A stretch of DNA of 64,000 nucleotides, from NCBI RefSeq assembly GCF_002159915.1, contig NZ_NFJP01000002.1, forward strand, positions 146,352 through 210,351, given 5' to 3'. Source of the stretch: Gordonibacter sp. An230 (GTDB lineage Bacteria; Actinomycetota; Coriobacteriia; Coriobacteriales; Eggerthellaceae). Positions 53,924 through 63,362 of this stretch are shown piece after piece (position 1 is the stretch's first letter; every line of letters begins with the position of its first letter). The position numbers and the translations under genes were made by a program. The notes beneath the pieces were generated by a model. That model was not told the origin of the DNA. It did no database searches and worked only from the letters and a program-made list of their open reading frames with translations.

Positions 53924-54583
53924 CTACTCCCCTCCCTTCCACGTCATGTCGCGCAGGATGTACGCGAACGACGGGTTGTTACCCACGTTGGGCAGAACAA
54001 CCACCTGATCGTCGGCGAACTCTTGAACAGCTTGCAACATGGGCACCCGAGCATCGTGAACCTGCTCGTATGTCGCCTCGTAGTCCAGCACACGTCCAGG
54101 AGCCACGAACGAATCGTAGCCCGCGTCCAGATCGCCGAAGAACCGCGCCCGCGCGCCGCACTGGGCCACGCACTGCGGGAGCTCGCCCTGGGCGACCTTC
54201 TGCTCGCAGAGGGTGCACTTCTCCACCACGCCCTCCTCCTCGTTGAGGTAGCGCACGTTGTAGGGGCAGGCCATCGCGCAGAACTGGCAGCCGATGCACT
54301 TGGACTTGTCGATCTGCACAGTGCCATCCTCGAGCTTGCGCGAGGCGCCCGTGGGGCACACCCTCACGCACTCGGGGTCGGCGCAGTGCTGGCAGCCCAC
54401 GGGAAGGAAGTACATCTCGACGTCGGGCAAAACCGCGCCCTCGTAGCGAGGATTCGGTCCAATGCGCAGCACTTTGTTCCAAAAACTCCCAACAGGAACG
54501 CTGTTGGCTGATTTGCAGGCAACCGAACACGCCAAGCATCCCACGCATTTGTTAAGATCGGTTATGATCGCATATTGGGTCAT
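53924..54583 (-). CDS. Four-cluster ferredoxin subunit (DmsB-like), operon 2
   Basis: 219 residues with four Cys motifs (CVGCLACSVAC, CQHCADPECVRVC, CIGCQFCAMAC, CTLCEQ...CVAQC). The middle two-thirds is almost the same as the ferredoxin of operon 1, but the ends differ. Sits between the catalytic gene (3 bases) and the anchor gene (1 base). Confidence 0.5.
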   Translation of the reverse strand: MTQYAIITDLNKCVGCLACSVACKSANSVPVGSFWNKVLRIGPNPRYEGAVLPDVEMYFLPVGCQHCADPECVRVCPTGASRKLEDGTVQIDKSKCIGCQFCAMACPYNVRYLNEEEGVVEKCTLCEQKVAQGELPQCVAQCGARARFFGDLDAGYDSFVAPGRVLDYEATYEQVHDARVPMLQAVQEFADDQVVVLPNVGNNPSFAYILRDMTWKGGE

Positions 54584-54586
54584 GCT

Positions 54587-57547
54587 TCACTCCCTCCCCT
54601 CGTAGACGGGAAGCCACTCTTTCAGACGCGGATCGGATGCATCGCTGATAACCGGAGTCCCATCCGCATCGCACGGCACCGGGTTGCCGAACGGGGAATT
54701 TTCGGGCGTGGCCTTGTACACCTTCACCGGATACGCACGCAGCTGCGAGGAACCCGTAAAGGGATCCTGGGCCATGCGGTCAACGCACACGTTGATGTTC
54801 ACCAGCTCCCAACCGTGGGTGGGAGACACCTTGCTCTCTGGAAACCACCATGCATGTTCGGCGTTTATCACGCCCCTCTTGATGCCGTAATACAGATCGG
54901 CCACCTCGCGCACTTTGCCATCCTTGGACTCGATCCACACCCAGTCGCCCTGCTCGACGCCCAACTCCCGCGCATCGTCGGGATTGATCTCCACGCGCGG
55001 CGCGGGCCAAAGCTCTCGGCACCACGGCAGCTGCCGGTGTTCGGTGTGGAAGTACACAGGATTGCGTCGGCCGGTGGTCATGTTGAAGGGATACTCCTCC
55101 ATGAGATCCGGTGTGCTCACCGGCGAAAGCGGAGGCTCTTTGTATTCGGGGAAGCATATTTCGGATGGTGTGTAGCCCTGTAGCTTCTCGGGCAAATGCC
55201 CCATTTCAGGGCTCAGATACGTCTCCATGATGGTCGACCATATCTCCATCTTCATGCACGGTGTCGGCATGCCGGGCATGCCGTCGCCTTTCACGTACTG
55301 CATGCCGTCGACCTGTCGAAGGTACCCTGTCTCGTACCGATGATACGTACCCCATACGTCAGGATAATCGTCTTTCGCACGAAACCAACCGTGCTCAGCG
55401 AACTTGGAAAGGTACTCCTCGGCCGTCATGCCCGTCCCTTTGACGCAGAAATCCATGTATCGGCTGACCGGCCCCCATGCATCCCCCGTCTTGGGATCGT
55501 AAAGCGGCACGCCCGCCTCCTTGTACCAAAGCTGAGCAATCTCGACTTCGAACAAGCATTCGCCCGGAGGCTCAATGCAATTGACGTTCGCCCCGTATGC
55601 CCCGTGCGCACCTTGTGAGATGCGCGCGAAGCCGGGTATCTCCATCCAATGTTGCGCGGGCAGCTTGATGTCAGCCAACTCCGAGGTGGGATGGTGCCAC
55701 AGATCGATATCGACAAAGAAATCCATCTGCTTGAGAGCATCCCATGCATACGTGGCATTCGATTGGTTGAGGAAGTCGCCCGCACAGCAAATGCATCCCT
55801 TTATGGGATACGGATCGCCTTCATTGGCGGCCTGCCAAATGCAGCGCGCATCATCACGCCCGGTCCAACGGACAAGCGGAAAATCTTGCGCCGAAGCCTT
55901 GTTCGCATTCTTTTCGAACACTTCCTTGAACGGCGCGGGCTCTTTGGGCGCAGAATAGGGCACGGCCACCCCGCCTGCATCCACCGGCACGCGCGTCATG
56001 CCCCGATTACCGGCCGGAGAGTCGTAAGCGCCGACCATGGCAGACAGTATGCCGAGCGCGCGGAAGTTCTGCAGCGAGTTGCCGCATTGCTCGGGCGCCA
56101 ATTGGTAGTGCAAGCCACCGTTTGCGAAACGAGGATCAAACCGCTGTCCCGCCCACGCCTCGACAGCCTTCTCGATAAGGGCTGGATCGACGTCGCATAT
56201 CTCTCCCGTACGTTCGGGCGTGTACTTGGACACCACGTCGTCCCAATACTTTTGCCATACGCTCTTCACCTTCACCGTGCGCCCGTCCTTGAGCGTGACC
56301 TCTCCCTCGTACCACAGCTCGGGCTCTATCTCGTTCTCGAATCGAGTGGGATCGGGAATGCGTCCAGACACGTCGCCCTCGGAAGGATTGCGCATATCGC
56401 CAGAAGGGCGCACGTAGTCCGTGAACGTCGTGGGGATGTGATGGCCGCTTTCGCCTTCCCACAGCCCGACCTCCTCGTCGGCATCGAAGTACGTCAACCG
56501 TTCATTCAGGCTGTCCCACACCATGAAGCGGCTCACGCTGCCGCCTTCGACCAGATCGCACTCGCGCAGAAGGCGCGTCTTCACGTTCAGTCCGTTGCCT
56601 TTAGTGAACTTGCCTGTGAAGAACGGCTCGTCGTCAAGATCCAGGTCTTCGCAATATAGGAAGGGTCCGTTGCTCCACCGCGTGCAGAACGTATGGTCCT
56701 CCCAACCGTTCTTCATCACAAGATGCGTCCAGCCCAACGCCATGGCGCCATCGGTACCGGGACGCAACGCCAGATGTATATCGGCCTCTTTGCCTTCGTT
56801 GTTCATGCGCGGATCTACTAGGATGTACGTCTCGGCACGGGCGATAGTCTCGGTAATGGTGCGGCAACTGTCATCGTAGTTCGAGATGGATGGGCCGGTG
56901 CCCCACTGCACGTACACCTTCGGGAAACCCACCGTCTCGTGAAAGAAGATGCCGTTCTCGATGGTGAGGCTGCCCGCATCTCGTCGGATTCCCTTGCAGA
57001 TCTGCGCCGCCCCATGACCGTTGACCGACCCGTACAACCTGCCAAGACGCGAAGCGCCCATGCCCCAGAAACGCGACGTGCCCGTCATGGTCATGATCCC
57101 TTCGCCGCCGAACTTATCCTTCACTTCTGTGAATTTCTCATGACAGGCCCTGATAGCCTCGTCCCAACTAATGCGCACCCACCCCGGATCTTCGCCTTTG
57201 GGATTCGTGCGCCTCAACGGGTAATGCAGGCGATCAGGATGGTAAGCCGCCTGGATGGACGCTTGAGCCTTCGAGCAGCAGTTGCCGTTCGACTGATAGG
57301 CTGATTCATCGCCTTCCACCTTGACGGCACGACCATCTTGAACGGTCACCCATACGCCGCACTCCATCTTGCCGCATCCGCGGCATGCGGTACGCACGCG
57401 CTTGACTTCTGCCGTCGACCCAGCGGCTTCCGTTTCGGCAAGCGCCTTCTCGGCCGACGTGACCGCACCGGACACCGCCGCGCATCCGGCGACCACGGCA
57501 GCTAATTTGAGAAAGCTGCGCCTCGTGGTGCTGAGCAACTTTCGCAT
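54587..57547 (-). CDS. Molybdopterin oxidoreductase, catechol dehydroxylase-like, operon 2
   Basis: 986 residues from the ATG at 57547 (AGAGGAG upstream). Tat signal TTRRSFLKL (7-15). The [4Fe-4S] Cys are 55, 58, 63 and 90. It shares CRGCGKMECGVWVTVQDG, NPKGEDPGWVRISWDEA, TEHRQLPWCRELWPAPRVEIN and SDPRLKEWLPVYEGRE with the dehydroxylase of operon 1 and with known dopamine-dehydroxylase-type enzymes. The middle regions differ strongly, suggesting another substrate. A perfect inverted repeat lies 66 bases upstream. Divergent from regulator 5. Confidence 0.5.
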   Translation of the reverse strand: MRKLLSTTRRSFLKLAAVVAGCAAVSGAVTSAEKALAETEAAGSTAEVKRVRTACRGCGKMECGVWVTVQDGRAVKVEGDESAYQSNGNCCSKAQASIQAAYHPDRLHYPLRRTNPKGEDPGWVRISWDEAIRACHEKFTEVKDKFGGEGIMTMTGTSRFWGMGASRLGRLYGSVNGHGAAQICKGIRRDAGSLTIENGIFFHETVGFPKVYVQWGTGPSISNYDDSCRTITETIARAETYILVDPRMNNEGKEADIHLALRPGTDGAMALGWTHLVMKNGWEDHTFCTRWSNGPFLYCEDLDLDDEPFFTGKFTKGNGLNVKTRLLRECDLVEGGSVSRFMVWDSLNERLTYFDADEEVGLWEGESGHHIPTTFTDYVRPSGDMRNPSEGDVSGRIPDPTRFENEIEPELWYEGEVTLKDGRTVKVKSVWQKYWDDVVSKYTPERTGEICDVDPALIEKAVEAWAGQRFDPRFANGGLHYQLAPEQCGNSLQNFRALGILSAMVGAYDSPAGNRGMTRVPVDAGGVAVPYSAPKEPAPFKEVFEKNANKASAQDFPLVRWTGRDDARCIWQAANEGDPYPIKGCICCAGDFLNQSNATYAWDALKQMDFFVDIDLWHHPTSELADIKLPAQHWMEIPGFARISQGAHGAYGANVNCIEPPGECLFEVEIAQLWYKEAGVPLYDPKTGDAWGPVSRYMDFCVKGTGMTAEEYLSKFAEHGWFRAKDDYPDVWGTYHRYETGYLRQVDGMQYVKGDGMPGMPTPCMKMEIWSTIMETYLSPEMGHLPEKLQGYTPSEICFPEYKEPPLSPVSTPDLMEEYPFNMTTGRRNPVYFHTEHRQLPWCRELWPAPRVEINPDDARELGVEQGDWVWIESKDGKVREVADLYYGIKRGVINAEHAWWFPESKVSPTHGWELVNINVCVDRMAQDPFTGSSQLRAYPVKVYKATPENSPFGNPVPCDADGTPVISDASDPRLKEWLPVYEGRE

Positions 57548-57612
57548 TCCCGCTCCTCTCTCGTCATCCTCTTCGAACCCGCCTCGCCTTGTCGGCAGGC
57601 GCTTTCACGGTA

Positions 57613-57639
57613 TGCGATGCGAGCATGGGTCGCATCGCA
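57613..57639. promoter_or_regulatory. Inverted repeat ahead of molybdenum operon 2
   Basis: TGCGATGCGA and TCGCATCGCA, exact complements with a 7-base loop, 66 bases before the start codon. It is a leader hairpin or operator. Confidence 0.5.
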
Positions 57640-57680
57640 CGGCAAGTCGAAATTGAGGGAGAGATCGCGCACGATGCCTC

Positions 57681-57720
57681 TCATACTCGAGTATGATTTT
57701 CCCGCTCCGTCAGGAAAATC
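57681..57720. promoter_or_regulatory. Palindrome pair between operon 2 and regulator 5
   Basis: TCATACTCGAGTATGA (57681-57696) is a perfect 16-base palindrome. GATTTTCC and GGAAAATC (57695-57702 and 57713-57720) form a second inverted repeat directly next to it. They are candidate operators for regulator 5. Confidence 0.5.
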
Positions 57721-57792
57721 ACAGGGCAAACCACGCCAAGCCCCGACAATTCGGGTATCCTGATGCTGTGGATTCCCGTACAGGGGGGTGCG

Positions 57793-59286
57793 ATGCAGGA
57801 GACGGGATCGAGAGCGCTCGTTGCGAAGATCGTCGACGCCACGCCAGGAACGCATATCGCCATCATCGGGCTTTCTCTTTCGCTCTACGCAAGCGAGAGC
57901 ACGCGCATGTCGTCGTTTCAGGACGCACAACCGGGAAGCCTCGCCTCCGCCTTTCCTGGTATTGTCGCGATAGCGATCCTCATCGCTTTTCTGCTCGTCT
58001 ATCATGCGAAACCGACTTTCAGACTCCATCGCCACATGACCGTAGGATTCGTGATCGCCGGAGCTCTTGCCGGATCGGCGCTGCTCGCCACAAGCGTAAC
58101 GACCGTTCCCCCGCCGGACGAACTCGTATTCCTTTCGCGATGCGTCCGGCGCACATGCGAACTGCTGCTCATGCTTTGCTGGGCAGAGGTGCTGCTCCCT
58201 TTAGGAGCGCGCCCTCTCGCCGTCGTGCTCGCGCTATCCCTGCTCGCCCTGAGCGGCGTGAACGCCCTTTCCGCACTGCTTAAAGAAGGAGGGGCATACA
58301 CCATGCTCGCGCTCGTCCCGTTTCTTTCCGTCGCTTGCCTGTACTGGTTCAAAGATCGCCTCCAGATGATCGATCATTACCAGCCGGACAGAGGTATCGA
58401 AGCCTGCGGTCCATCCGGAATCGACCAATCCCTCATGACCGACTCGCCATCCCGCGCAAGCACCGCGCTGATCTTCCTCCTGCCGCTCGCCTGCTATTCG
58501 TTCGTGTTCGGCAACGTCCACTTCTCATGGGTGCCCAACCAAGATCGAGCGATCACATCGCTGAGCATCCAACTGGCGGCCGCATTTGGAACGATGCTCT
58601 CAAGCTTGTTGATCTTGGCCCTCGTCACACACTTCTGGGGTCGTCGCAAGCTGGAATTGTACAACCCGCTCTTGCTGCCTTTGCTCGTATTGACGCTATA
58701 CCTCACCGACCTGCTAGGCGGCTCCCTCTCGTTCCTGTACGTGGCGCCACTCAACATCGTGCAGAAGCTGGCCTTGTTCCTCATGTGGATCGTGCCGTTC
58801 TTGATACCGCATAAGCGATCGCCTCTTATCGCATGGGGTATCGCGCTCATCTTGTACCAGACAGGGAAAGTCCTTTCCACTGCTCTGTCCGGCACATCAA
58901 ACGCTCAGCTGTACACACTGGCCGCCATAGGCTTCATCACGGTGCTTATAGCGGGAAATATCGTGGGAATTATCCTCGATCACAGTCGTCAGAAATACGC
59001 GCCAAACGGCTCGACCCATTCAGACCCCCATGAAATGGCACAAAAAACGACCAGAAAAGGAATCGCGTCGCAAGTGTGCGGCGATATCGCAAAAGAGTAT
59101 CGATTGACCAGGCGAGAAGAGGAGATACTCGTACTTCTTTCGGAGGGAATGACGGCAGCGGCCATTGCTGAAGCGCTTGTGGTGAGCACGTCAACGGCGA
59201 AAAGCCACATGCGCAACATATACGCCAAACTGGACGTGCACACTCAAAGCGAGCTTCTGCTGCTCATCCATCATTACGAAAGCTGA
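57793..59286 (+). CDS. Membrane LuxR-family regulator 5
   Basis: 497 residues from the ATG at 57793 with AGGGGGG seven bases upstream; the frame opens at 57763. Hydrophobic segments fill 20-405 with a polar middle loop (about 195-230). The C-terminal HTH reads LTRREEEILVLLSEGMTAAAIAEALVVSTSTAKSHMRNIYAKL. The Lys-Ser-His recognition helix groups it with regulator 6. Expected to control molybdenum operon 2. Confidence 0.5.
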   Translation: MQETGSRALVAKIVDATPGTHIAIIGLSLSLYASESTRMSSFQDAQPGSLASAFPGIVAIAILIAFLLVYHAKPTFRLHRHMTVGFVIAGALAGSALLATSVTTVPPPDELVFLSRCVRRTCELLLMLCWAEVLLPLGARPLAVVLALSLLALSGVNALSALLKEGGAYTMLALVPFLSVACLYWFKDRLQMIDHYQPDRGIEACGPSGIDQSLMTDSPSRASTALIFLLPLACYSFVFGNVHFSWVPNQDRAITSLSIQLAAAFGTMLSSLLILALVTHFWGRRKLELYNPLLLPLLVLTLYLTDLLGGSLSFLYVAPLNIVQKLALFLMWIVPFLIPHKRSPLIAWGIALILYQTGKVLSTALSGTSNAQLYTLAAIGFITVLIAGNIVGIILDHSRQKYAPNGSTHSDPHEMAQKTTRKGIASQVCGDIAKEYRLTRREEEILVLLSEGMTAAAIAEALVVSTSTAKSHMRNIYAKLDVHTQSELLLLIHHYES

Positions 59287-59406
59287 CGCCGGAGAAGGGC
59301 GAAGGCAGCCAGCAAAACCTTTTGACAGGCCCTGCGCCCCACTCCGCGCGTCGCATCAACCCCATCGCGCAAAGCCATGCACGAGACACTTGGCTATGCC
59401 ATCTAT
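59287..59406. other. Gap between convergent module genes
   Basis: No gene in 120 bases. A weak AGCCA...TGGCT repeat near 59380 is the only structure seen; no clear terminator. Confidence 0.5.
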
Positions 59407-61017
59407 TTATGCACCCGCAACCGCTCGACCAGCTAGATAGCCGCATGTGATGCAACGGCCCACCGACAAGCCCATGGTGGACAGAGAGTAATCGTAACGA
59501 CCGTAAAACGGACCGGAGCAGTTGCCAGCGGCGTACAGGCCCTTGATCGGCTCGCCCTCCTCGTTCAGGCATTGGCCGTCGGCATTCACCAAAAGCCCGC
59601 CCAAGATAGCCGACACGGCATACTCACGCGGCATGGCATAAAACGGCGGCGTGTCAACCGGCCTGAGGTATTTCGATGCTTTGCCGAAGTCCAGATCCTC
59701 GCCTTTCGCGCACAGCTCGTTGTAGCGCCGCACCGAGGCAACCGTCGCTTCAACAGGAAGGCCGACGGTCTGCGCCAATTCCTCGATGGAATCGGCGGCA
59801 AGCAACGTCCCGTCTTCGACGAACGCCGCGATTTTCTCAGGCGTGCCATTCGCCACCGTGGGAACGGTGGGATCGCTTCCCCACCCGTACACCTGATCGG
59901 CATAGTTGGCATCGAACAACGTGACCATGCGGTGCTCGGGCTGATCTCGCAATATGGTATTGCGGTCCCCATACGGCACGTCCTCGTACATGAAGCGTTC
60001 CCCGTTCAAGTTCAAGGCAAGGAACGGCTCCTCGCGAAAGCAACCTTTGCCGCCGTGGATCATCTTGCTCGGGCTGCCAGGTTCCATAACCGCTCCGGCC
60101 ATAAGGCCCATCAGATGCCCGTCACCCGTCTTGTTTATCTGCTTGCGGCCGAAGTCCTGCGCATCGGGAACATAGCGCTCGACCATGGCCTCGTTGTTCT
60201 GATAGTCCCCCGTCGCCAAGACGACGCCCTTCGAAGCCAGGAACTTCTTGTACTCGCCATCGTCGGTTCTCCCCACCACTCCGACAATCGAACCGCCTTC
60301 CGTGACCAATTGCACGGCTGGTGTTTCGTAGAAGAACTCCACGCCGTCATTTGCAGCCTGCTCAGCGAGCGCCGTCGTGGGAGCCTGCATGCTGTCGGAG
60401 AACAGCAATCCTTGCACATAGCAGTTGCCGTCAGCGTACACGTGGTCTTTGGAATCGCTTTCCTCGCACGCATCGAACCCTGCAGCGGCAAGCTTGCTCT
60501 CGTACCATTCAAGCGCCTCCTGCGATCTTTCGACATAGGCTCGAAGCAAATCGATCCGGGGACGATGGGCGTTCAACTCGTGGAGCTCATGCAGATAAGC
60601 GGTCATGCCCGCCTCGGTGCTTCGATCTTTCACCACCCGTGCAGCCAGCATGCCCTGCGCAACCGGGGAAGCCTCTTTCTGCAGCACGGCCACGCTCGCG
60701 CCCGCTTCGTGGGCGGCAAGTGCCGCTGGCAGCCCAGCCGTCCCGGCCCCTACCACGACCACGTCGAAACTCAGCTCCTCGACGAAATCCACAATCGGCT
60801 CCCCTTCCACTGCGGATGCCTCGAGTTCGGTAGCGCTTACTTTTCCGCCAGCCCACACGGCAACATCGGACGTCGCGCCGCCCGACCCCTCTGCCGACCC
60901 ACCCTCTTGCAGCATCGACGGAGCGCAGCCTGTCAAAGAACCCGTCGCCAGTGCAGCAGCAGCCGCTCCCCCAAACGCGAGAAATCCGCGTCGACTCATC
61001 GAGACGCAACGATTCAT
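59407..61017 (-). CDS. Tat-exported FAD-dependent reductase, module 6
   Basis: 536 residues from the ATG at 61017 (AAAGGAG upstream). Tat signal MSRRGFLAFG (7-16) and lipobox LTGC (28-31). FAD site VVVVGAGTAGLPAA near 85-98 and C-terminal SLSTMGLSVGRCITCGYLAG fit the fumarate reductase-like family. An acidic linker of about 45 residues follows the signal. Divergent from regulator 6. The codon use looks slightly less GC-biased than in modules 1-3. Confidence 0.5.
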   Translation of the reverse strand: MNRCVSMSRRGFLAFGGAAAAALATGSLTGCAPSMLQEGGSAEGSGGATSDVAVWAGGKVSATELEASAVEGEPIVDFVEELSFDVVVVGAGTAGLPAALAAHEAGASVAVLQKEASPVAQGMLAARVVKDRSTEAGMTAYLHELHELNAHRPRIDLLRAYVERSQEALEWYESKLAAAGFDACEESDSKDHVYADGNCYVQGLLFSDSMQAPTTALAEQAANDGVEFFYETPAVQLVTEGGSIVGVVGRTDDGEYKKFLASKGVVLATGDYQNNEAMVERYVPDAQDFGRKQINKTGDGHLMGLMAGAVMEPGSPSKMIHGGKGCFREEPFLALNLNGERFMYEDVPYGDRNTILRDQPEHRMVTLFDANYADQVYGWGSDPTVPTVANGTPEKIAAFVEDGTLLAADSIEELAQTVGLPVEATVASVRRYNELCAKGEDLDFGKASKYLRPVDTPPFYAMPREYAVSAILGGLLVNADGQCLNEEGEPIKGLYAAGNCSGPFYGRYDYSLSTMGLSVGRCITCGYLAGRAVAGA

Positions 61018-61174
61018 CTTCGATCTCCTTTCCGAGCGGCGCTCGCCGCCCATTCGCTTTTCGGCCGGACGACGGAGCAGACAGCCCATCCGTCCCGGCG
61101 CGGTTGACGGCTCCATAGTGGAGCGCTTCAGCCCGTCTGACCAGAAGAGAGGCCGGACGATCCTCCGCCTCCGA

Positions 61175-61194
61175 GGGATGATATTTGTCATCCC
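61175..61194. promoter_or_regulatory. Inverted repeat of module 6
   Basis: GGGATGA and TCATCCC with a 6-base spacer (TATTTG) in the 295-base gene-free divergent region. It is a candidate operator of regulator 6. Confidence 0.5.
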
Positions 61195-61271
61195 TGATCA
61201 AAATGCCTGTTCAATGAGTCGCTTCAATGACAGGGGGAGCTTTTCCCACCGAAAGGTTCCGCACGGGTTGC

Positions 61272-61277
61272 TATAAT
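61272..61277 (+). promoter_or_regulatory. Extended -10 of regulator 6
   Basis: TATAAT preceded by TG at the extended -10 position (TTGCTATAAT), 35 bases before the start codon. Confidence 0.5.
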
Positions 61278-61312
61278 CGACCAAGGGGACGGATTGCCGC
61301 AGGGAGGGCTTC

Positions 61313-62719
61313 ATGAAGGCACGCGCAGAGGAAAGGAAGACTGCGACTCTGGGAAGCGGGGTCGTTCCCATACGATTCCTCGGAGCGGGCGCCTACCTCG
61401 CATGGCTCTTCACTATCCACTACTCCACAGGATTCTTCGAAACCGCCGACCGCGCCATCGACTCCCTCATCCTCTCGAACCTCGCGAACCTTATCGGACT
61501 GGTGGGTGCGGCATTGTTCGCACGGCGCATCGCACCCATATCCGCAAAACGGCCCTACGTAGCAGGTGCGGGGATCGCTTCGTGCTTGGGCACCGTCCTA
61601 GCCTCGCTCGCCCCGCTCGACGGACATGCCGAGCCGACGCTCTTCGTCGTCGGAAACGTTCTTGTCGGCATTGGAACGGCATTGCTCATCCTCTTGTGGA
61701 GCGAGCTGTACTCGAGCCTCCCTCGCAAAGAGACGAGCATTTTTTATTCGGGATCGTTCATCGCCGCCGCACTGCTTTTCTACCTTGTTTCGGCGCTGAG
61801 CCCGCTCGCCCAGACGACGGTTGTGCCGATCCTCCCCCTGGCCTCCATGATTATGCTCTTCTTCAGCTCAAAGCTGCTGCCAAACCAAGCAGAGGAGGTG
61901 AGGGAGAGCGCTGATTCCCACTGGACCTTTCCCTGGCGCCCTTCCATCCTGCTGGCCGTATACGCCTTCGTGTCGACGCTCGCCCGATCGATGAGTTTTG
62001 AGGCGAACGATGTCGGCATGATGGGCATGCTGCTTATCGCGCTCGCGGTGCTCGCCTCCAACGTGCTTTTGTTTGACCGGTTCGACGCGCGCATGCTTTA
62101 CAAACTCACGCCACCGCTGATCGTGGGAGGTTTTTTGCTCATATCCTTCTATGATGGGTTCGATGGTTTAGGAAACGCCCTTATCAACGCGGGTTTCTCT
62201 GGGTTCGTCATCCTCACGCTCATCGTCCTCAGCACCATATCCTACACGTACGGCGTGACGGCCATCTGGCTGTTCGGGCTCACACGGGCATGCCGCGTCC
62301 TGGCCAGCACGATTGCAGCCTGCGGGCACGCATGGCTCTCGTCTTCTGGATTGGCAAACGATGCGATTCTGGGATCCGCCGCCATCGTATTGGTGGTAAC
62401 CTGCGCCATGTTGTTCCTTTCGGACAAAGATTTCACCAGCACATGGGGCATCAATCCCTTACCCCAGAAACGAACCGATGCGGTAGGCGAGTTCTACACC
62501 ACCCTACAAGGAAAATGCTCGATCATATCCCATGAGCACGGACTGACTCAGCGAGAGGAAGAGGTGCTCGCCCTGCTCGCACAGGACAAGAGCATAGCCG
62601 AAATCGAAACGCAGCTTGTCATCTCAAACGGCACCGTTAAAAGCCACATACGGCACATCTACGCCAAACTCGGCGTCCATGCGCGCAAAGAGGTCGTGGA
62701 TATGGTGCGCAACCTGTAA
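61313..62719 (+). CDS. Membrane LuxR-family regulator 6
   Basis: 468 residues, ATG at 61313 with GGAGGG upstream. About 12 hydrophobic segments (15-385) and a C-terminal HTH (HGLTQREEEVLALLAQDKSIAEIETQLVISNGTVKSHIRHIYAKL). It is the shortest of the six. Expected to control the divergent module 6 reductase; a target beyond it is not visible. Confidence 0.5.
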   Translation: MKARAEERKTATLGSGVVPIRFLGAGAYLAWLFTIHYSTGFFETADRAIDSLILSNLANLIGLVGAALFARRIAPISAKRPYVAGAGIASCLGTVLASLAPLDGHAEPTLFVVGNVLVGIGTALLILLWSELYSSLPRKETSIFYSGSFIAAALLFYLVSALSPLAQTTVVPILPLASMIMLFFSSKLLPNQAEEVRESADSHWTFPWRPSILLAVYAFVSTLARSMSFEANDVGMMGMLLIALAVLASNVLLFDRFDARMLYKLTPPLIVGGFLLISFYDGFDGLGNALINAGFSGFVILTLIVLSTISYTYGVTAIWLFGLTRACRVLASTIAACGHAWLSSSGLANDAILGSAAIVLVVTCAMLFLSDKDFTSTWGINPLPQKRTDAVGEFYTTLQGKCSIISHEHGLTQREEEVLALLAQDKSIAEIETQLVISNGTVKSHIRHIYAKLGVHARKEVVDMVRNL

Positions 62720-62770
62720 AATCGCCCGATGCACCCCGTATGGTGCCCGATACGCGCCCGTCGATTGTTC

Positions 62771-62811
62771 AGTGATCAATTTTGTACCACTATTGAGCAC
62801 AATTGGTCACT
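62771..62811. promoter_or_regulatory. AT-rich inverted repeat
   Basis: AGTGATCAATT and AATTGGTCACT pair at 10 of 11 positions around a 19-base AT-rich spacer, just before the decayed ATPase gene. It could be the old operator of that gene or a leftover of an insertion. Confidence 0.5.
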
Positions 62812-62819
62812 AAGAAGGC

Positions 62820-63362
62820 GCGCACGGAAGAGCATCGCGCTCTGGCCAGGAGCTATCGTATCGCAGGATACTCGGTCAACTGGACGGCGCCGGAAACACT
62901 ACGACCGTCGCGCACTACCTCGATCTGCTCAACGGTGCAGGACTGCTCTGCGGCCTGCAGAAATACGATCCCAAACTCATCCGAGAAAAGGCAAGCTGCT
63001 CACGCCTCATGGTGTACGACACGGCCCTCATAACCGCATCGTACGGAAGATACCGGGAGTTCCCGCTTGCCGACCCAGAACGGAGGGGCCACCTCGTCGA
63101 GAGTGCTGCGAGAGCGTACCTCCCCACACGCTCAAGGCAAAATCGCTTCGACGTGCGCTGGTGACGACAGGGCTCCTGCGAGGTGGGCTTCGTGCTGACG
63201 CAAAGAGATGCCGTTACCGCGGTCGAAGTCAAGAGCGGTCGCGTGAAATCGCCCAAAGGCATAACCGCTTTCATAAAAGTCTCTCATGCGCAAAGCTTGG
63301 TCGTAGGTTCAAGCGCATGTCCTCTAAACCGATTTCTTGCGGGAGAGGTTCCTCTGTTCTGA
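62820..63362 (+). pseudogene. DUF4143 ATPase remnant (N-terminus lost, internal TGA)
   Basis: One frame reads SRSGQELSYRRILGQLDGAGN, then TTTVAHYLDLLNGAGLLCGL and later EVKSGR and VVGSSACPLNRFL. This is the C-terminal DUF4143 half of AAA_14-type ATPases. The ATPase half is absent; regulator 6 ends 100 bases upstream. A TGA at 63162-63164 stands where the family has a Trp (RW-stop-RQGSCEVGFVL). It is a 5'-truncated, non-functional fragment. Confidence 0.5.

Noticed and set aside
52186..63164. TAG in the Fic gene and TGA in the DUF4143 gene as recoded amino acids (pyrrolysine, selenocysteine)
   Set aside because: Both replace Trp codons. The Fic gene also has two frameshifts, the DUF4143 gene lacks its first half, and no recoding structure was seen.
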